Assembly: GCF_001014975.1 (NCBI RefSeq)
Contig: NZ_BBXA01000034.1
Span: 153,670-217,669 of the forward strand
Source: Novosphingobium sp. MD-1
Lineage (GTDB): Bacteria; Pseudomonadota; Alphaproteobacteria; Sphingomonadales; Sphingomonadaceae
DNA: 64,000 nt
Reading direction: 5' to 3'
Part shown: in pieces, positions 51,396 through 60,213 of the stretch
Position numbering within the stretch: position 1 is the first letter of the stretch
How the letters are laid out: each line of letters starts with the position of its first letter
Notes under the pieces: model-generated
Told to the model about the DNA's origin: nothing
What the model saw: only the letters and a program-made list of their open reading frames with translations
The model's database searches: none
Translations under genes and position numbers: made by a program

Positions 51396-52252
51396 AGCGA
51401 TGCCCGCACTTCCCTTAGCCGCGCTACCGCCCGGATGATCGTGGGGCCGCCGCAGTACAGCAGACCGGGCGCGAGCGTTTCGCGCCGCGTGCCGTCCAGC
51501 GCGGCGAGAACCGGATGGTGCAGCCGGCGATCGCCATCGCCATGCGCGTCGGACGCGATCAGGATCAGGCGCGGCGGATCGGCGAGCATCCGTTCGAGCG
51601 GCAGCACGTCCGCCTGGCGCATCCCGCGCGCGGCGCTGAAACTGGCAAAGCCGGTGCGGCGGAGCAGATCGGCGATCAGCGTGTCTTCGCCGGGCACGAT
51701 TCCGCCCGATTGCCAGACGACGGTTGGCACGGGCGCCGTGCCCGCCGGCGGCGCGGCAGTGGCCAACGCCGCGTCGATCCGCGCCACGAGCCGCTCGCCG
51801 CGCTCCGGATGCCCCGCCAGCGCGGCAATGCGGCGGACCTGCGCGCGGCTGTCGGCCACGGTCATGGCAATGGGAAGCTGCGTGACGGGAATGCCGAGGC
51901 GATCGTAGGCCGCGCGCGCGGCTGGGCCGAGGAACGTATCGCCCAGCACGAGATCGGGATGGAGCGCCAGCACTTCCTCCACCGTGCCACGCGTGGCGGG
52001 AAAGCGCCGTGCCAGTGCCACGTCCATCGAACTCGACCGGGGATCGCGGCTGTAGTGCGACAACGCCAGCACCTGCCCCGGATCGGCCACTTCGGCCAGG
52101 ATCGCGTCGCTGCACGGGTTCAGCGAAACGATCGCGGGGTGCGCGCGCGTGGCCGAAGGCGGAGGCGTGGCCGGCGCGCAAGCGGAAAGAGCCGCCAGCA
52201 ACGCCAGCCCCCAGCCCCGCCGCCACAAGGCCGGCGGGGTGGAAGAAGGCAA
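51392..52252 (-). CDS. btuF: Periplasmic cobalamin-binding lipoprotein
   Basis: Substrate-binding protein with the BtuF/FecB fold: SLNPCSDAILAEVADPGQVLALSH near the N-terminus and two lobes joined by a helix. A signal with lipobox LSAC near the start suggests a lipoprotein (or an inner-membrane anchor). The start is uncertain: no ATG fits, and the frame stays open back into btuB (to 52342). The TTG at 52252, just after the btuB stop, or TTG at 52228 would place the signal peptide correctly. Overlaps the permease start (ATGA). Confidence 0.82.
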   Translation of the reverse strand: MPSSTPPALWRRGWGLALLAALSACAPATPPPSATRAHPAIVSLNPCSDAILAEVADPGQVLALSHYSRDPRSSSMDVALARRFPATRGTVEEVLALHPDLVLGDTFLGPAARAAYDRLGIPVTQLPIAMTVADSRAQVRRIAALAGHPERGERLVARIDAALATAAPPAGTAPVPTVVWQSGGIVPGEDTLIADLLRRTGFASFSAARGMRQADVLPLERMLADPPRLILIASDAHGDGDRRLHHPVLAALDGTRRETLAPGLLYCGGPTIIRAVARLREVRASL

Positions 52253-52265
52253 GGAGCCGCCCGCC

Positions 52266-54170
52266 TTAATAGCGCACCCGCGCGCCGATGAAGGCGGAGC
52301 GGCCCCAGGTGCCGTATCCGGCCGAGGTCTGGTACTTTTCATCGAACAGGTTTTCGACCCGACCGAACAGTTCGAAGAAATCCCCGAACGGCAGGCTGGC
52401 GCGCAGCGTGGTCAGCTCGTAGCCATCCAGCCGGGTGCGGTTGCCCGCATCGTCGAAGCTGTCGCTGACGAGGCGGATGTCCGCGCCCAGGGTCAGGCCG
52501 GCGAGCGGCGAGGTCCAGTCGGCCGATAGCGTCAGCGCGTTGCGCGGGCGGCGGGCGAGCGCCTTGCCGTAGTTCGCGTCCGCCACGGTCAGGTTGCGGG
52601 CGCGGTCATAGGTATAGACCGCCTGCGCGCGGAACGTGGGGCTGACATCGGCGCGCAGTTCCAGTTCCACGCCTTCGGCACGGGTCTTGCCGACGTTGTC
52701 GTAGAAGCCGAAGCGCCCGTCCGCGCACAACGGGCTGGTGGCCGAGAAGCACGATACATAGGCGATAAGGTTGCGCGTATCGCGCCGGAACCAGGTGGCC
52801 GAGGCGTGGAACACGCCATCGGCCGTGGTGTATTCGACCCCGGCGTCATAGCTGCGGCTGCGTTCGGGGCTGAGCCCCTGGTTCCCGTAGTCCGAAAAGA
52901 GCTGGTAGAGCGTGGGCGCCTTGAACCCTTCGCCATAGCTGGCACGCAGGCGCAGGCCCCACGCCACGCGGACGCTGCCGTTGGCGCCGAACGTCGCCTG
53001 CGTGCCGAAGCGGCTGTGATCGTCCACGCGCACCCCGGCGGCAAGGCTGGCCCGGTCGGTGTACCAGCCGAGCAGCGCGTGGCCGCTGGACAGGCGCGCG
53101 CTGCGCTGGGCGTCGAACGTGGAGGAGAAGCGCGTCCACTCGCTGTCCCCGCCGAAATCGAGCGCGAAATGCGCGGGCAGCGCGATGCGGCCGGTCAGGT
53201 CGACGCGCTGGCTGCGGCCCTTGTAGCCGTACTGCGGATCGGCGCCGTAGGTGGGGTCGTAATAGTTCCGGCGCGTATCGGCGAGCGCGTAGCCGCCATC
53301 GAGCGTAAGCGCGCTGCCGGCATAGTGGAACCCGGCGCGGCCGGAGAACTGGCGGGTCTTCTGGTATTCTGGCGTGTCGCCGAACACGGTGTAAGTCGGC
53401 GGCGGATAACCGTCGATATCGAGCTTGCTGTCGGCATAGCGCGCGACAGCGTTGAGCGAGAGATCGGGGGTGAGGTTCACGCGCCCGCGCCCGCCGATGC
53501 GCCACTGGCGGTAGCCGTCCGGCTCGGTGCCGACCGCGGCGGCGGAAACGCCATCGGTGCGCGCGTAGCCACCGTTGAGCGAGAAGGCATAGCGATCGTT
53601 GGCCACGCCAGCCACGGCATCGGCGGAGACCGTTTCCTTCGCGCCATATTCGACGCTGGCTTCCGCGCCGTTCACTTCCTTGGTCGTCACCGCGATGACG
53701 CCGCCGATCGCGGCGCTGCCCCAGACCACCGAGTTCGAGCCGCGCAGCACGTCGATGCGGTCGATTCCGCCGGTCAACAGGTTGCCGAAATCATAGCCGC
53801 CCGAGGGCGAGGACACATCCTCCACGCGCACGCCATCGATCAGCACCAGCACCTGTTCGGCCTCGGAGCCGCGCAGGCGCACGCCGGTGAAGGTGCCAAG
53901 ACCGCCGTTGCGCGAGAAGGTGAGACCGGGCACGCGCTCCAGCACGCGCGTCAGGTCCGCGCCCTGCACTTGCGCGATCTGGTCGGCGGTGATGACGGTG
54001 ACGGCCTGCCCGGTCTGGTCGAGCCGGAGCTTGCTGCCCGTGGCGAGCACGGTGATCTGCGCATCGGCGGAGACGGCCGGCGCGGCAGGTTGCGCCATAT
54101 CGTCCTGCGCCAGCGCCGGCGCGGCAATCAACAGCGATGTGGTAAGGAAAAACAGATACTTGCCCGGCAT
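52266..54170 (-). CDS. btuB: TonB-dependent vitamin B12 receptor
   Basis: A 634-residue outer-membrane receptor: signal peptide (cleaved near ALA-QD), TonB-box-like ITVLATG, plug domain (LTRVLERVPGLTFSRNGG, IDRIDVLRGSNSVVWGSAAIGGVI) and a 22-strand barrel ending in an aromatic residue (GARVRY). A cobalamin riboswitch lies in its leader, so B12 is the expected ligand. First gene of btuB-btuF-btuC-btuD. Confidence 0.93.
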   Translation of the reverse strand: MPGKYLFFLTTSLLIAAPALAQDDMAQPAAPAVSADAQITVLATGSKLRLDQTGQAVTVITADQIAQVQGADLTRVLERVPGLTFSRNGGLGTFTGVRLRGSEAEQVLVLIDGVRVEDVSSPSGGYDFGNLLTGGIDRIDVLRGSNSVVWGSAAIGGVIAVTTKEVNGAEASVEYGAKETVSADAVAGVANDRYAFSLNGGYARTDGVSAAAVGTEPDGYRQWRIGGRGRVNLTPDLSLNAVARYADSKLDIDGYPPPTYTVFGDTPEYQKTRQFSGRAGFHYAGSALTLDGGYALADTRRNYYDPTYGADPQYGYKGRSQRVDLTGRIALPAHFALDFGGDSEWTRFSSTFDAQRSARLSSGHALLGWYTDRASLAAGVRVDDHSRFGTQATFGANGSVRVAWGLRLRASYGEGFKAPTLYQLFSDYGNQGLSPERSRSYDAGVEYTTADGVFHASATWFRRDTRNLIAYVSCFSATSPLCADGRFGFYDNVGKTRAEGVELELRADVSPTFRAQAVYTYDRARNLTVADANYGKALARRPRNALTLSADWTSPLAGLTLGADIRLVSDSFDDAGNRTRLDGYELTTLRASLPFGDFFELFGRVENLFDEKYQTSAGYGTWGRSAFIGARVRY

Positions 54171-54288
54171 TCTTCAGACTCCCAGCCCATGAACGAACTG
54201 CCGTTCATGGCGGGAGGACCGCCGGGCCAACGGGCGGAACTCGCGACGCGTGCGCCCGGTACACCCCGCCCGGCCGCGGAACGACCAC

Positions 54289-54470
54289 ACACCGGCAGGT
54301 CTCCTGGCTCTCCGGGTCATCGCCCCCTGCCCGCCTTCCCGGCCGTGCGGCCAGTGGCATCGTGGACAGGGCGCTCGCCGGATACAGTTGCGGGGGCAGC
54401 TCCGGTTGGGGACCGTGTTGGTCCTTCGCGGATTCCCTCTAGGCCCGTTGAAGGGCACCGGTGGCGTCGC
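54289..54470 (-). ncRNA. Cobalamin (AdoCbl) riboswitch
   Basis: Read on the minus strand, the leader has the class hallmarks in order: AGGGAATCC (54430-54438), the conserved GCTGCCCCCGCAACTGT (54384-54400), and the B12 box AGCCAGGAGACCTGCC (54294-54309). High cobalamin is expected to turn off btuB and the following genes. The 118 bp between the B12 box and btuB should hold the expression platform. The other side (54471-54628) carries the promoter region of the btuB and SleB genes; nothing else was seen there. Confidence 0.94.
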
Positions 54471-54628
54471 TGCGGCGCGTAGCCCCGAACGGGGGCACGG
54501 GCAAGAGTCTTAACCGATTCACCCTATGACGCGGGTCTGTGCCGCCTTGGGACGGCGCGAACGCCGTGCGTGCGGGGTCTGCCCACGCGCGCTAGCGCAG
54601 GAGAGCAAAGGAACGCGTCCAAGACCCG

Positions 54629-55999
54629 ATGCCGCTGGAAATCGCCTACCGTCCGTTCACCCTTCCGACCGGGGCCTTGCCCCCGGCTGCGGAGGAGAAC
54701 GTGCGCGCGGGCGACGCAGAGACGCGCCGCGATCACCTTCCCGCCAACGCCATTGCGGAAGCGGCCGATCCCGCCCCCCTTGTGCCCCGCCCGCGCGATT
54801 TTGCCGCGCGCATCCGCCGGCGCGACATGGTTTCGGTGCGGCGCCGGCTGCGGACCCCGTCGATGCTGCGCCAGCGGCTGGCCGGCGTGGCCACGATCGG
54901 CCTGTTCGCGATGGTGCTCGGCCCGGTGGGCTGGGGCAGCCCCGGCGGGATCGACCGCGCCGCCGCGCAGGCCGAGGCCGGCCCGTTGCAGCCGTTCGAG
55001 CAGGCGGGCGAAAGCTTTCCCGGATCGGCCTTCTACTATGTCTCGCCCGACGATACCGGGCTGATCGCGCCCAACGCCGCCGAACAGGCCTGGGCCGCGC
55101 ACCGCGATGACGAGGAGGTCGCGTCCGCCGTCGAACCCGCCGGCCCCGCCGCGCGGCCGATCTTCGCGCGCGGCAGCGGCGAGGACCAGTGGCGCGCGCT
55201 GCAATGCCTGACCGCGGCGATCTATTACGAGGCCGCATCGGAACCCGACAGCGGCCAGCGCGCGGTGGCGCAAGTGGTGCTGAACCGCGTGGCGCACCCC
55301 GCCTTCCCCAATACCGTGTGCGGCGTGGTCTATCAGGGGTCGGAGCGGCCCGGCTGCCAGTTCAGCTTCGCCTGCGACGGATCGCTGGCGCGCCGGCCGA
55401 TGGTGGCGTTCTGGGAACGCGCGCGGCGCGTGGCCCGCGATGCGCTGGCGGGCTACGTCTATGCCCCGGTGGGCCTTGCCACGCATTACCACACCAGCGC
55501 GATCCACCCCTACTGGGCCGACAGCCTAGCCTTCATCGGCACGATCGGCGCGCACCGCTTCTACCGCTGGAGCGGTGGCGCGGGACGCCCGGCGGCGTTC
55601 AACGCGGTCTATGCCGGGGGCGAGCCGATCGCCGCGCCGCATCCGCGCACCTGGACACCCGCGCCCACCGACATCGCCGACCCGGTCGCGCTCGCCCGCG
55701 CCTACGAGGACGGCCGCCTCGCCGCGCTCCAGCAACAGGCCGCGCCGGTGCCGGCCGCGACGTCCGCCGCGTTCGGGCAAGTGCCGCTGCCCCACGCCAC
55801 CGCGCCCGCCTATGCCCCGGCGATCGAGCAGCGCGGCGGCGATGCCGTGTTCCGCGCGGGCAACCGGCTGCCGGACGCGCCGGCCACCGGCTCACATCCC
55901 GCCGGGTCCAGTCCCCCGGGAACGAACCTGCCCGGCTCCAACGCCATCCGGCCCGAATACCAGAACAGCGGCAAGTGGATCGCGCAGCCGCAGGGGTAG
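54629..55999 (+). CDS. SleB-type cell wall hydrolase (Hydrolase_2 family)
   Basis: A 456-residue membrane-anchored peptidoglycan hydrolase: membrane segment near residues 85-103, then a Hydrolase_2/SleB catalytic domain at about 186-300 with LTAAIYYEAASEP (catalytic Glu201 of the lytic-transglycosylase type), VAQVVLNRV and YHTSAIHPYW. A long low-complexity, proline/alanine-rich C-terminal tail follows. In non-sporing alphaproteobacteria these proteins remodel peptidoglycan in growth. Starts at ATG 54629; later in-frame ATGs (around residue 67) are possible. Confidence 0.85.
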   Translation: MPLEIAYRPFTLPTGALPPAAEENVRAGDAETRRDHLPANAIAEAADPAPLVPRPRDFAARIRRRDMVSVRRRLRTPSMLRQRLAGVATIGLFAMVLGPVGWGSPGGIDRAAAQAEAGPLQPFEQAGESFPGSAFYYVSPDDTGLIAPNAAEQAWAAHRDDEEVASAVEPAGPAARPIFARGSGEDQWRALQCLTAAIYYEAASEPDSGQRAVAQVVLNRVAHPAFPNTVCGVVYQGSERPGCQFSFACDGSLARRPMVAFWERARRVARDALAGYVYAPVGLATHYHTSAIHPYWADSLAFIGTIGAHRFYRWSGGAGRPAAFNAVYAGGEPIAAPHPRTWTPAPTDIADPVALARAYEDGRLAALQQQAAPVPAATSAAFGQVPLPHATAPAYAPAIEQRGGDAVFRAGNRLPDAPATGSHPAGSSPPGTNLPGSNAIRPEYQNSGKWIAQPQG

Positions 56000-56010
56000 G
56001 CCCGCGCCAC

Positions 56011-56050
56011 GCGCGTCCTTCGACAGGCTCAGGGCAAACGGGCGTGGGGG
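56011..56050. repeat. Dispersed repeat, second location
   Basis: GCGCGTCCTTCGACAGGCTC and the following AACGGGCGTGGGGG match the right arm region of the element at 22256-22295 with a few changes. Only one arm is present here. It lies between the SleB-type gene and the AT-rich SIR2-like gene. Confidence 0.75.
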
Positions 56051-56164
56051 CTGAGTACCAGTCCGCTTTCTTCGACAGTTGAGTCGGTCAAGCCATGCCG
56101 GATACGACAACGAAGCTGCCATCCGTTCAGAAGTGCGAGCACTCGCCTTGCCAATGGAGGAGGC

Positions 56165-57166
56165 TTGCATCAGAATGTTGTCATGACCCATTATCTTCTG
56201 CTGGGAGCGGGCTTCAGTCGCAATTGGGGCGGTTGGCTTGCTGGCGAAGTATTCGAATATCTTCTAGGCAGACCGGAAGTCGCCGAAAATGAAGAGTTGC
56301 GCCAAGCGCTTTGGGTGAGCCAGTCCAAGGGGGGCTTTGAATATGCCCTCGAAACGCTTCAGGCGCGGCAGAAAACCGGAGACCAAACGGCCGCTACCTT
56401 ATTAGAGACGCTGCAAATTGCCGTTGTGGCGATGTTCAATGACATGAACGAAGGCTTCAATGGCATTATCAATTGGGAATTCAGCAACCACATTAATTCC
56501 CAAATAGCGACATTTATGATGAATTTTGAAGCAATATTTACCCTCAATCAAGACTTACTCATCGAAAATCACTATTTATCTGCAAACCCGGAACTTCGAC
56601 GCAATGACCGCTGGGATGGAGCGGCCATGCCTGGGCTCTTGCCTGTGGGTAATGGCTTCGCATCTATAGTCGGGCAACGCTGGCAAATTCAGGATGAGAA
56701 TTCATTCAAACTCGAAGATCGCATACAGCCATATTTTAAACTTCATGGGTCGACCAATTGGGATACACCTGATGGCTCGAACACGCTCATAGTAGGCGGC
56801 AATAAGACAGGAGCCATCGGCGGATCGCCTATCCTCAAATGGTATTATGAGGAGTTTGAGAAGGCAATTTTTCAAGGCAACGCACGGCTAATGGTCGTAG
56901 GCTATGGGTTTCGCGATGAGCATATCAACGCAACGCTTATCAAGGGCACCATGGATCATGGCTTACGGCTTTTCATCGTCACCCCCGCTGGTGCGGACCA
57001 GGCGCGTCAGGTTAACCCGGCCAATAGTGGTGCAATCAAAGCGAGAAGTCCGCTCGAAGATGCATTTGAGCGCGGATTGATCGGCGCGTCGCAGCGTAGA
57101 TTGAGCGAGATATTTGGAGGAAACGGTATGGAGTTGGCGAAGCTGCTGCGCTTCTTTGCCAAGTGA
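56165..57166 (+). CDS. SIR2-like (SIR2_2-type) NAD-binding protein, AT-rich
   Basis: A 333-residue protein with a SIR2-like NAD-binding core: LLGAGFS near the N-terminus, FTLNQDLLIE (the TxNxD motif), KLHGSTNW with the catalytic-type histidine, and a C-terminal VVGYGFRDEHINATL. Stand-alone proteins of this group include phage-defence NADases. Composition is far less GC-rich than all neighbours, indicating transfer. The TTG at 56165 has a good GGAGG (56156-56160); an ATG at 56183 is a later alternative. No partner gene is adjacent. Confidence 0.82.
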   Translation: MHQNVVMTHYLLLGAGFSRNWGGWLAGEVFEYLLGRPEVAENEELRQALWVSQSKGGFEYALETLQARQKTGDQTAATLLETLQIAVVAMFNDMNEGFNGIINWEFSNHINSQIATFMMNFEAIFTLNQDLLIENHYLSANPELRRNDRWDGAAMPGLLPVGNGFASIVGQRWQIQDENSFKLEDRIQPYFKLHGSTNWDTPDGSNTLIVGGNKTGAIGGSPILKWYYEEFEKAIFQGNARLMVVGYGFRDEHINATLIKGTMDHGLRLFIVTPAGADQARQVNPANSGAIKARSPLEDAFERGLIGASQRRLSEIFGGNGMELAKLLRFFAK

Positions 57167-57278
57167 GCCTACCTGTATTCCGATCACAGCTACAGCAGCA
57201 TCCTCACTAGAGCGATCGCGTGCGCCCCCGCTATGTCCGCCGATCAGCCGATTTTCGCGGCTACCTGATAACGGGATT

Positions 57279-57992
57279 TCATTCAGGTATTGCCCCCGCC
57301 CCCACCGCCTCGCGCGCGATCACGCGGCGCAGGGCGTTGGCATAGACGTCAGGTTCCTGCGCGCCGGGGATCAGGTACTTGCCGTTGACGACCATCGCCG
57401 GCACGCCGGAGATATTCCAGTCCCACGCCTGTTGCTCGCCCGCCACGACGATCGCGGCCAGTTCCGGATCGTCGAGCGCGGCTTGCGCGCGGGCGCGGTC
57501 CAGCCCCGCGCTTTCCGCCACATCGAGCAGGACCGCATGGTCCGAAACGTTGCGGCGGTGCTGGAAATGCGCCGCGAACAGCGCCAGCTTCAGCCGCACT
57601 TCAGTTTCCGCATCGTAATCGCGCAAGGCATGGACCAGCAGCGTGTGCGCGGCGCGGGTGTTCCACATCATCGCCGGCGGCGGCGTGCCCTCGCCCGACC
57701 AGGACAGGCTGGCGCCGGCGCGTTCGGCAATCGCCAGCAATTGCGAGCGGCCTTCCGCCGCCTGTTCCTTGCTGCGTCCGTACTTGCGCATGATATGCGC
57801 GCTCTGCTCCTCGCCTTCGGGCGGCATGTCGGGGTTCAGCTCGAACGGGTGGAAGCGGATTGTCGCCGTCACCTCGTCGCCCAGGATGGCCAGCCCCTTT
57901 TGCAGCTGATGGTAGCCGATCACGCACCACGGGCACATCACGTCCGACCAGATGTCGATCGTCACCGGCTTCGGCGCAGCGGGCGCGGTCAT
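57279..57992 (-). CDS. DsbA-family (FrnE-like) oxidoreductase
   Basis: A 237-residue cytoplasmic thioredoxin-fold protein without signal peptide, with a CPWC active site (Cys20, Cys23) and GVPAMVVNGKYLIPGAQ containing the cis-proline. FrnE-like proteins of this type are cytoplasmic disulfide-handling or 2-hydroxychromene-isomerase-like proteins linked to oxidative stress. The ATG at 57992 overlaps the nudC stop by 4 bases, so it is coupled to nudC. Confidence 0.88.
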   Translation of the reverse strand: MTAPAAPKPVTIDIWSDVMCPWCVIGYHQLQKGLAILGDEVTATIRFHPFELNPDMPPEGEEQSAHIMRKYGRSKEQAAEGRSQLLAIAERAGASLSWSGEGTPPPAMMWNTRAAHTLLVHALRDYDAETEVRLKLALFAAHFQHRRNVSDHAVLLDVAESAGLDRARAQAALDDPELAAIVVAGEQQAWDWNISGVPAMVVNGKYLIPGAQEPDVYANALRRVIAREAVGAGAIPE

Positions 57993-58873
57993 CGGGCGAT
58001 CCACCATTCCAGCAGGTGCCGCGCCACCGCGTGCGGCGGGGGCGCGATGAACGGCCCTTCCTCATCCCCGTCCAGCGCCGCCTGCACTTCGGCGCGGGTG
58101 AACCAGCGCGCCTCTTCCAGTTCGGTGGTGTCGACGGTGAGCGTGGGATCGTCGGTCAGGCTGTGGCAGCCGATCATCAGCGACGAGGGGAACGGCCACG
58201 GCTGACTGGCGACATAGGTCACATCGCGCACGATCACGCCCGCTTCCTCCTGCACTTCGCGCGCCACCGCGCCCTCGATCGATTCGCCCGGTTCCACGAA
58301 CCCGGCCAGTGCCGAGAAGCGACGCGGGGGAAAGCGCGGCTGGCGGCCCAGCAGCAGGTTGCCCTGATGCTCCACCAGCATGATCGTGACCGGATCGACG
58401 CGCGGGAAGTGCTCCGCCTTGCACGCCGCGTTCGTGCAGGAACGCTGCCAGCCGCCCTTGGCCAGCACGGTCGCATGGCCGCAGCGGGCGCAGAAGCGGT
58501 GCCGGGCGTGCCAGTCCACCAGGCTACGCGCGCCGCCATAGATCGCGAGATCCTGCGGCCCCAGCATCGTCATCGCCTGCCACAGACGCGGATTGGGCGG
58601 CGCCACGCTGCCGACCAGACGCGGCGCGACTTCGGCGAAGCAGCCACGCCCGTCCTCGGTCAGCCCCAGAAAGACCAGTTCGGCCTGCGGATCGGCATCG
58701 GCCAGCGTGCCCCAGTCCAGCCCGCCTTCGGGCGCGAGCAGCGGGTCCAGCCCGTCCAGCCGCAGCAGGCGCGCGCGCCAGTTCATCAACCCGGCGAGCT
58801 TTTCCGGATCGGAGCGGACATGGTCCGCCCGGTCGAGCGCGCTGCCGGCAAAGGCGATGGTGGTTCCGTTCAT
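57989..58873 (-). CDS. nudC: NAD(+) diphosphatase / NAD-decapping hydrolase NudC
   Basis: Hydrolyses NADH/NAD+ to NMN(H) and AMP and removes NAD caps from RNA. The 294-residue protein has the N-terminal NudC domain, a four-cysteine zinc site (Cys128, Cys131, Cys146, Cys151), the Nudix box at about residues 191-213 (GFVEPGESIEGAVAREVQEE) and the family-specific SQPWPFPSS (223-231). Its start overlaps the upstream serine hydrolase gene stop. Confidence 0.95.
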   Translation of the reverse strand: MNGTTIAFAGSALDRADHVRSDPEKLAGLMNWRARLLRLDGLDPLLAPEGGLDWGTLADADPQAELVFLGLTEDGRGCFAEVAPRLVGSVAPPNPRLWQAMTMLGPQDLAIYGGARSLVDWHARHRFCARCGHATVLAKGGWQRSCTNAACKAEHFPRVDPVTIMLVEHQGNLLLGRQPRFPPRRFSALAGFVEPGESIEGAVAREVQEEAGVIVRDVTYVASQPWPFPSSLMIGCHSLTDDPTLTVDTTELEEARWFTRAEVQAALDGDEEGPFIAPPPHAVARHLLEWWIAR

Positions 58874-60186
58874 GCGGCTTTCTTTCCACGAAACAGGTCT
58901 GCGATCACAGCCTTGGGGAAGTCCCTCTGCACCGGATAGGCTTCGGAGGGCATGTATTGCGTATAGAGGCCCGCCCGGTTGCCCACGCGATGGTTGATGA
59001 AGGCGATCGTCCCGGCGGCGCCGGCCCAGCCATACGTCCCCGCATCCACACCGATGCCCACGCGCCCGCCGGCGCCGAAGCCCGCGCCCGCGATCATCGT
59101 GCCGTCGGTGGCGGTGCCGGCGGGAAGCAGGTTGCTGGTGCCGAGCCGCACCGCCGCCTCGCTCATCACGCGCCGCCCGCCGATCACGCCATAGCCGAGC
59201 AGCATGGTAAGGAAGCGGTCGTAATCGCGCGGCGAACTCACCAGCCCGGCACCGCCGAACGGAAACGCCGGCGGATCGAGATAGATCGAGGACGGCGCCG
59301 GATCGAGCGGCACCACGAACCCGCCGAGCACGCCGTAGTTCGAGGTCAGCCGGCCAACTTCGCTTTTCGGCACCTGGAACCACGAACTGTCCATGCCCGT
59401 GGGGCCGAAGATGCGATCGTGCAGGAAGCGGTCGAACGGCTGGCCCGATACCACCTCGATCACGCGGCCCAGCAGATCGAGCGCGACTGAATAGCTCCAT
59501 TGCGTGCCGGGTTCATAGACGAGCGGCAGATCGGCCAGACGGTCCGCGAACTCGGCAAGACTGCGGGGCATGTCGGCGGGCTGCTGCATGCCCGGCAACG
59601 GTAGCCGCGTGATCTGGCCGGGCACGATGCCGGCCTGTTCGTAGGCGGCCTTGATCGGTCCCTTCTGGATGATCGAATAGCCCAGCCCCGCTGTGTGAGT
59701 CAGCAGGTGGCGGATCGTGATCGGCGTTTTCGCGGGCCGCAGATCGGTGATCGAGCCGTCCGGCGTCACCTGCACCTGCATCTTCGCGAACTTCGGCAGC
59801 ACGTCCGACAGGGGCTGGTCGAGCCGCAGCCGGCCTTCGTCGATCAGGATCATCGCGGCCATGCCGGTGACCGGCTTGGTCATCGAATAGACGCGGAACA
59901 GGCTGTCCATGGTGACGGGGGCGGCTTCGCCCTTCGTTTCGACGCCACGCGCGATGCTTTCCGGCGCGGCGCTGCCCCAGCCGAGCGCCGCGATCATCCC
60001 GGGCAGCTTGCCGCCGGACACGTAACCATCGAGCAGTTGCGTCACCGCCGGCCATTGCGCTTCGGCCGCCGCGCTGGCGAAGGCCAGGCGGGGGAACAGG
60101 GTGGCCCCGGCTCCCACAAGCATGCCGGCACGCATGATGTCGCGTCGGGAAAGGCCCTGGAACGCGGGCAGAACTTCGCTTCGCAT
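58870..60186 (-). CDS. Class C beta-lactamase-like serine hydrolase
   Basis: A 438-residue serine hydrolase of the beta-lactamase/EstB type. The twin-arginine-like signal LSRRDIMRAGML (about residues 12-23) suggests export. The catalytic SxxK is SMTK; the second motif is YSV (YxN replaced by Tyr-Ser-Val), and a GG-type third motif lies near the C-terminus. Probably an esterase or peptidase rather than an antibiotic resistance enzyme. Its stop overlaps the nudC start (ATGA), so the three genes form an overlapping run. Confidence 0.87.
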   Translation of the reverse strand: MRSEVLPAFQGLSRRDIMRAGMLVGAGATLFPRLAFASAAAEAQWPAVTQLLDGYVSGGKLPGMIAALGWGSAAPESIARGVETKGEAAPVTMDSLFRVYSMTKPVTGMAAMILIDEGRLRLDQPLSDVLPKFAKMQVQVTPDGSITDLRPAKTPITIRHLLTHTAGLGYSIIQKGPIKAAYEQAGIVPGQITRLPLPGMQQPADMPRSLAEFADRLADLPLVYEPGTQWSYSVALDLLGRVIEVVSGQPFDRFLHDRIFGPTGMDSSWFQVPKSEVGRLTSNYGVLGGFVVPLDPAPSSIYLDPPAFPFGGAGLVSSPRDYDRFLTMLLGYGVIGGRRVMSEAAVRLGTSNLLPAGTATDGTMIAGAGFGAGGRVGIGVDAGTYGWAGAAGTIAFINHRVGNRAGLYTQYMPSEAYPVQRDFPKAVIADLFRGKKAA

Positions 60187-60213
60187 GGGGTCTTCTACCG
60201 CCTCTCGCTCATC

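Noticed and set aside
56095..56292. Short plus-strand frame before the SIR2-like gene
   Set aside because: It overlaps the SIR2-like gene in another frame, has no ribosome site and no protein-like sequence.
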